This document shows, in pieces, positions 62,331-64,000 of a stretch of 64,000 bases of DNA. Position 1 is the stretch's first letter, and each line of letters begins with the position of its first letter. A program made the translations under genes and the position numbers. A model generated the notes under the pieces. It was not told where the DNA came from. It saw only the letters and a list, made by a program, of their open reading frames with translations, and searched no databases. Source of the stretch: JAJYIW01 sp963781665 (GTDB taxonomy: Bacteria; Chloroflexota; Anaerolineae; Anaerolineales; Anaerolineaceae); assembly GCA_963781665.1 (NCBI GenBank), contig CAWAGA010000002.1, positions 3,410,001 through 3,474,000 on the forward strand, written 5' to 3'.

Positions 62331-62912
62331 GTGCACCTCAAAGATGTCACGATTTTACAAATCAGCCCAGCCGCTGGTTTTAATGCAGTCTTTGCCGAAG
62401 ATGATGCCACCGTCTATACCCGGCCCATCGCTTGTTGGTCTCTGGTGAAAAGAACTGTTATCCTGGATCAATACGATTGGGAAAAAATTGATGATCTGAA
62501 CATCACCATCCCCGACGATGTTGAAGCTGGTCATGACAAACCGATCCAATTTACTCGGGTTGAAGGGATGGTCAGTAGTGAAGGGCGCGAATTAGAACCC
62601 TGCGAGGACGATGATTATTTTCTGGGTTATGTAGGGCCTGGAGAAAATCCACTCGATTTTCAGGATAGAGCCCGAAAGTTAATCGATTCATTAATCGATG
62701 AGGAAAGTGAAGATGACGCTGAAGACGAACAAGATGGAGATGAAGACATAGACTCGGAAGTATCTCGAATGACCGATAGTCTCCCACAGACTCTTTCTCA
62801 TCTCAGTGTCACTGTTCAAGAACGGATCCGTAAGGGTAACGCGCCGCGCAAATGGGAACAAGCCGGTTGGATGGAGTTTATGAAGCGTTTTGGGGATCTA
62901 TCCGGAGGATAA
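62331..62912 (+). CDS. acidic protein of unknown function
   Basis: 193 residues, GTG start with a strong AAGGAGGT about seven bases before it. Residues 1-115 look folded (ILQISPAAGFNAVFAEDDATVYTRPIACW; ELEPCEDDDYFLGYVGPGEN), then a strongly acidic stretch (about 125-150, mostly Asp and Glu), then a basic helical end (RIRKGNAPRKWEQAGWMEFMKRFG). A TATAAT at 62292-62297 may be its promoter. No family recognised; the acidic linker suggests a protein-protein or nucleic-acid-mimic role, which is speculation. Confidence 0.7.
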   Translation: MHLKDVTILQISPAAGFNAVFAEDDATVYTRPIACWSLVKRTVILDQYDWEKIDDLNITIPDDVEAGHDKPIQFTRVEGMVSSEGRELEPCEDDDYFLGYVGPGENPLDFQDRARKLIDSLIDEESEDDAEDEQDGDEDIDSEVSRMTDSLPQTLSHLSVTVQERIRKGNAPRKWEQAGWMEFMKRFGDLSGG

Positions 62913-64000
62913 CTATTCTTCTACCAGTAATTGGAGCCCTTGCTTAAAAGTTTCGAGCAAGGTTCCACCTTCCAAGGATGTAACAGCAACGACATTGAAC
63001 TGGAGAAGAGGTTCGAAACGCCCTAAATTACGCAGAGAAAGAGATTTACGTAACCGCTCGGCGAGACGCTGAGCGGTTATTGCATCAGCTCGCGGAACCA
63101 AAACTGCGAAATTACTGTCGTCGAGATATGCAACAATATCATTAGCTCTAAATACGCCTTTCAGAGCCGTGCCGGTTCGTTTAAGAAGTTCATCAGGATT
63201 CAACCGTCTGGTAGCATTAATACTTGAACTTTCCAACAACCTTACCAATAAAATACTGCTGGGAATGTTGTGATTTCGTTCCAGACGAGCGATTTCTTTT
63301 TCGAAATAATTTGACGTGAATAATCCAGTAATGGAATCACGTTGTTCCAATAATCCATCCCTTTCCTGGGCCAGCCTCAAGTCGGTGACGTCTTCGATGA
63401 TTTGGACCGCGCCAACCTGGACGCCATCCAGGTTATAAAGGGGACGCGCTTTCATTGAGAGGTAAGCGCCGCCTGGTTTGAAATCTGGGATAAATGTCTC
63501 CAAAATCAGATCCATGTCTTTACGCTTCACCCCTGGAAATACTTTGGCGAGGTCTTTATCTTCGGCCGAGACAAAATCCACTAAGAGTGGTTGTTTTTTC
63601 TCGAAGATCGCCAATGCGCCTTCGGAGGTATCTTTACCCAGGATGTCTTCAGCCTGGATTCCGGTCAGGTTTTCGATTGATGAGTTCCAGGCGCAAATTC
63701 GTCCCCGGCGGTTGATCGCAAACGATGCTCCGGGAAAGAAATCGACCAGCTCGGAAATCGAGGCTTCGACATCTCCTGAATTATGGGCATTCCATCCTGT
63801 CGATTTTTCAATTCGCTTGTCCCCCAGAATTAATTGAGGCTTTCTTTCAAAATGGAGGTCGCCAGCTTTTCCTGCAATGTAACCCGCTAATATGTTGCTG
63901 GTGAAATTGATAACGATCCAATACATGAACTGTACCTGGGTATAATCGACCCTCATGATCCGCCAAAGAATTGCGTTAAATACCATCATGAGAAGGCAGG
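62913..64000 (-). CDS. PAS and degenerate GGDEF domain protein, probably continuing past the window
   Basis: At least 358 residues. The first Met is at 63989 but the frame stays open to the window edge, so an amino-terminal membrane region is probably cut off. A hydrophobic helix (FMYWIVINFTSNILAGYIAG, 22-41) is followed by PAS (about 80-205; FFPGASFAINRRGRICAWNSSIENLTG) and a GGDEF-like domain (about 215-355; DSITGLFTSNYFEKEI). The catalytic GGDEF is replaced by DDSNFAV, so it is not expected to make c-di-GMP. It ends directly beside the convergent acidic-protein gene. Confidence 0.85.
   Translation of the reverse strand, partial: CLLMMVFNAILWRIMRVDYTQVQFMYWIVINFTSNILAGYIAGKAGDLHFERKPQLILGDKRIEKSTGWNAHNSGDVEASISELVDFFPGASFAINRRGRICAWNSSIENLTGIQAEDILGKDTSEGALAIFEKKQPLLVDFVSAEDKDLAKVFPGVKRKDMDLILETFIPDFKPGGAYLSMKARPLYNLDGVQVGAVQIIEDVTDLRLAQERDGLLEQRDSITGLFTSNYFEKEIARLERNHNIPSSILLVRLLESSSINATRRLNPDELLKRTGTALKGVFRANDIVAYLDDSNFAVLVPRADAITAQRLAERLRKSLSLRNLGRFEPLLQFNVVAVTSLEGGTLLETFKQGLQLLVEE

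Noticed and set aside
1..64000. Mobile element, phage or CRISPR content
   Set aside because: No transposase, integrase, phage gene, direct-repeat array or cas gene was seen; the many dyads are placed as terminators or operators.

Overview
The window looks like a chromosomal segment of a Chloroflexota bacterium, probably class Anaerolineae and probably anaerobic. This is an inference from gene content: ferredoxin-dependent 2-oxoacid oxidoreductase, glycyl radical enzymes, RNase J, bactofilin, very long multi-GAF kinases and Cys-anchored lipoproteins with GIN domains. No marker gene was compared. Genes are dense, intergenic gaps are short, and I see no insertion sequence, prophage, CRISPR array, rRNA or tRNA.

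Layout. 1-5000: 3' end of a URO-D family gene, rnj (RNase J) behind a promoter-terminator unit that may be a small RNA or attenuator, then a secreted papain-like peptidase. 5200-14200 (mostly minus strand): small membrane protein, proS, CPBP protein, bactofilin, then a tight operon of nucleotide-sugar epimerase, DNA-3-methyladenine glycosylase, E1 alpha, E1 beta and a lipoyl/E3-binding/NeuD-acyltransferase fusion; map lies upstream. 14450-17300: four-subunit 2-oxoacid:ferredoxin oxidoreductase. 17400-20000: htpG and a STAS protein. 20300-30500 (plus): nitroreductase, miaB, response regulator, a 1723-residue GAF kinase, a second response regulator and a serine-less alpha/beta hydrolase. 31000-36000: TPP riboswitch with a thiamin operon (thiN and an ABC importer), followed by a decayed methyltransferase gene. 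36500-42250: DUF402, MOSC, GNAT, a glycyl radical enzyme coupled to a glycosyltransferase, and a GDP-mannose 3,5-epimerase-like gene. 42470-50500: membrane and MFS proteins, two lipoproteins, a propeller sensor kinase and its divergent response regulator. 50580-64000: rpe-like gene, THUMP methyltransferase, YgiQ radical SAM, SDR, GNAT, phosphofructokinase, HypD-like glycyl radical enzyme, DUF885, small proteins and a PAS/GGDEF-like protein running off the edge.

How genes fit together. Thiamin pyrophosphate is a theme: the riboswitch controls uptake and pyrophosphorylation of thiamin, and both the E1 pair and the ferredoxin oxidoreductase need TPP. The most unusual system is the operon at 8713-13287. 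Here the E2 catalytic core expected beside a 2-oxoacid dehydrogenase E1 is replaced by a sugar-type left-handed beta-helix acyltransferase. This suggests that an acyl group made on a lipoyl arm may be passed directly to an amino sugar or similar acceptor.

Caution on sequence quality. Five genes (proS, a membrane protein, an MFS transporter, a sensor kinase, a HypD-like enzyme) are each broken by one apparent extra base, four of them in short homopolymers. The shared polarity suggests assembly or sequencing error, but recoding is possible for proS. The other calls do not depend on resolving this.
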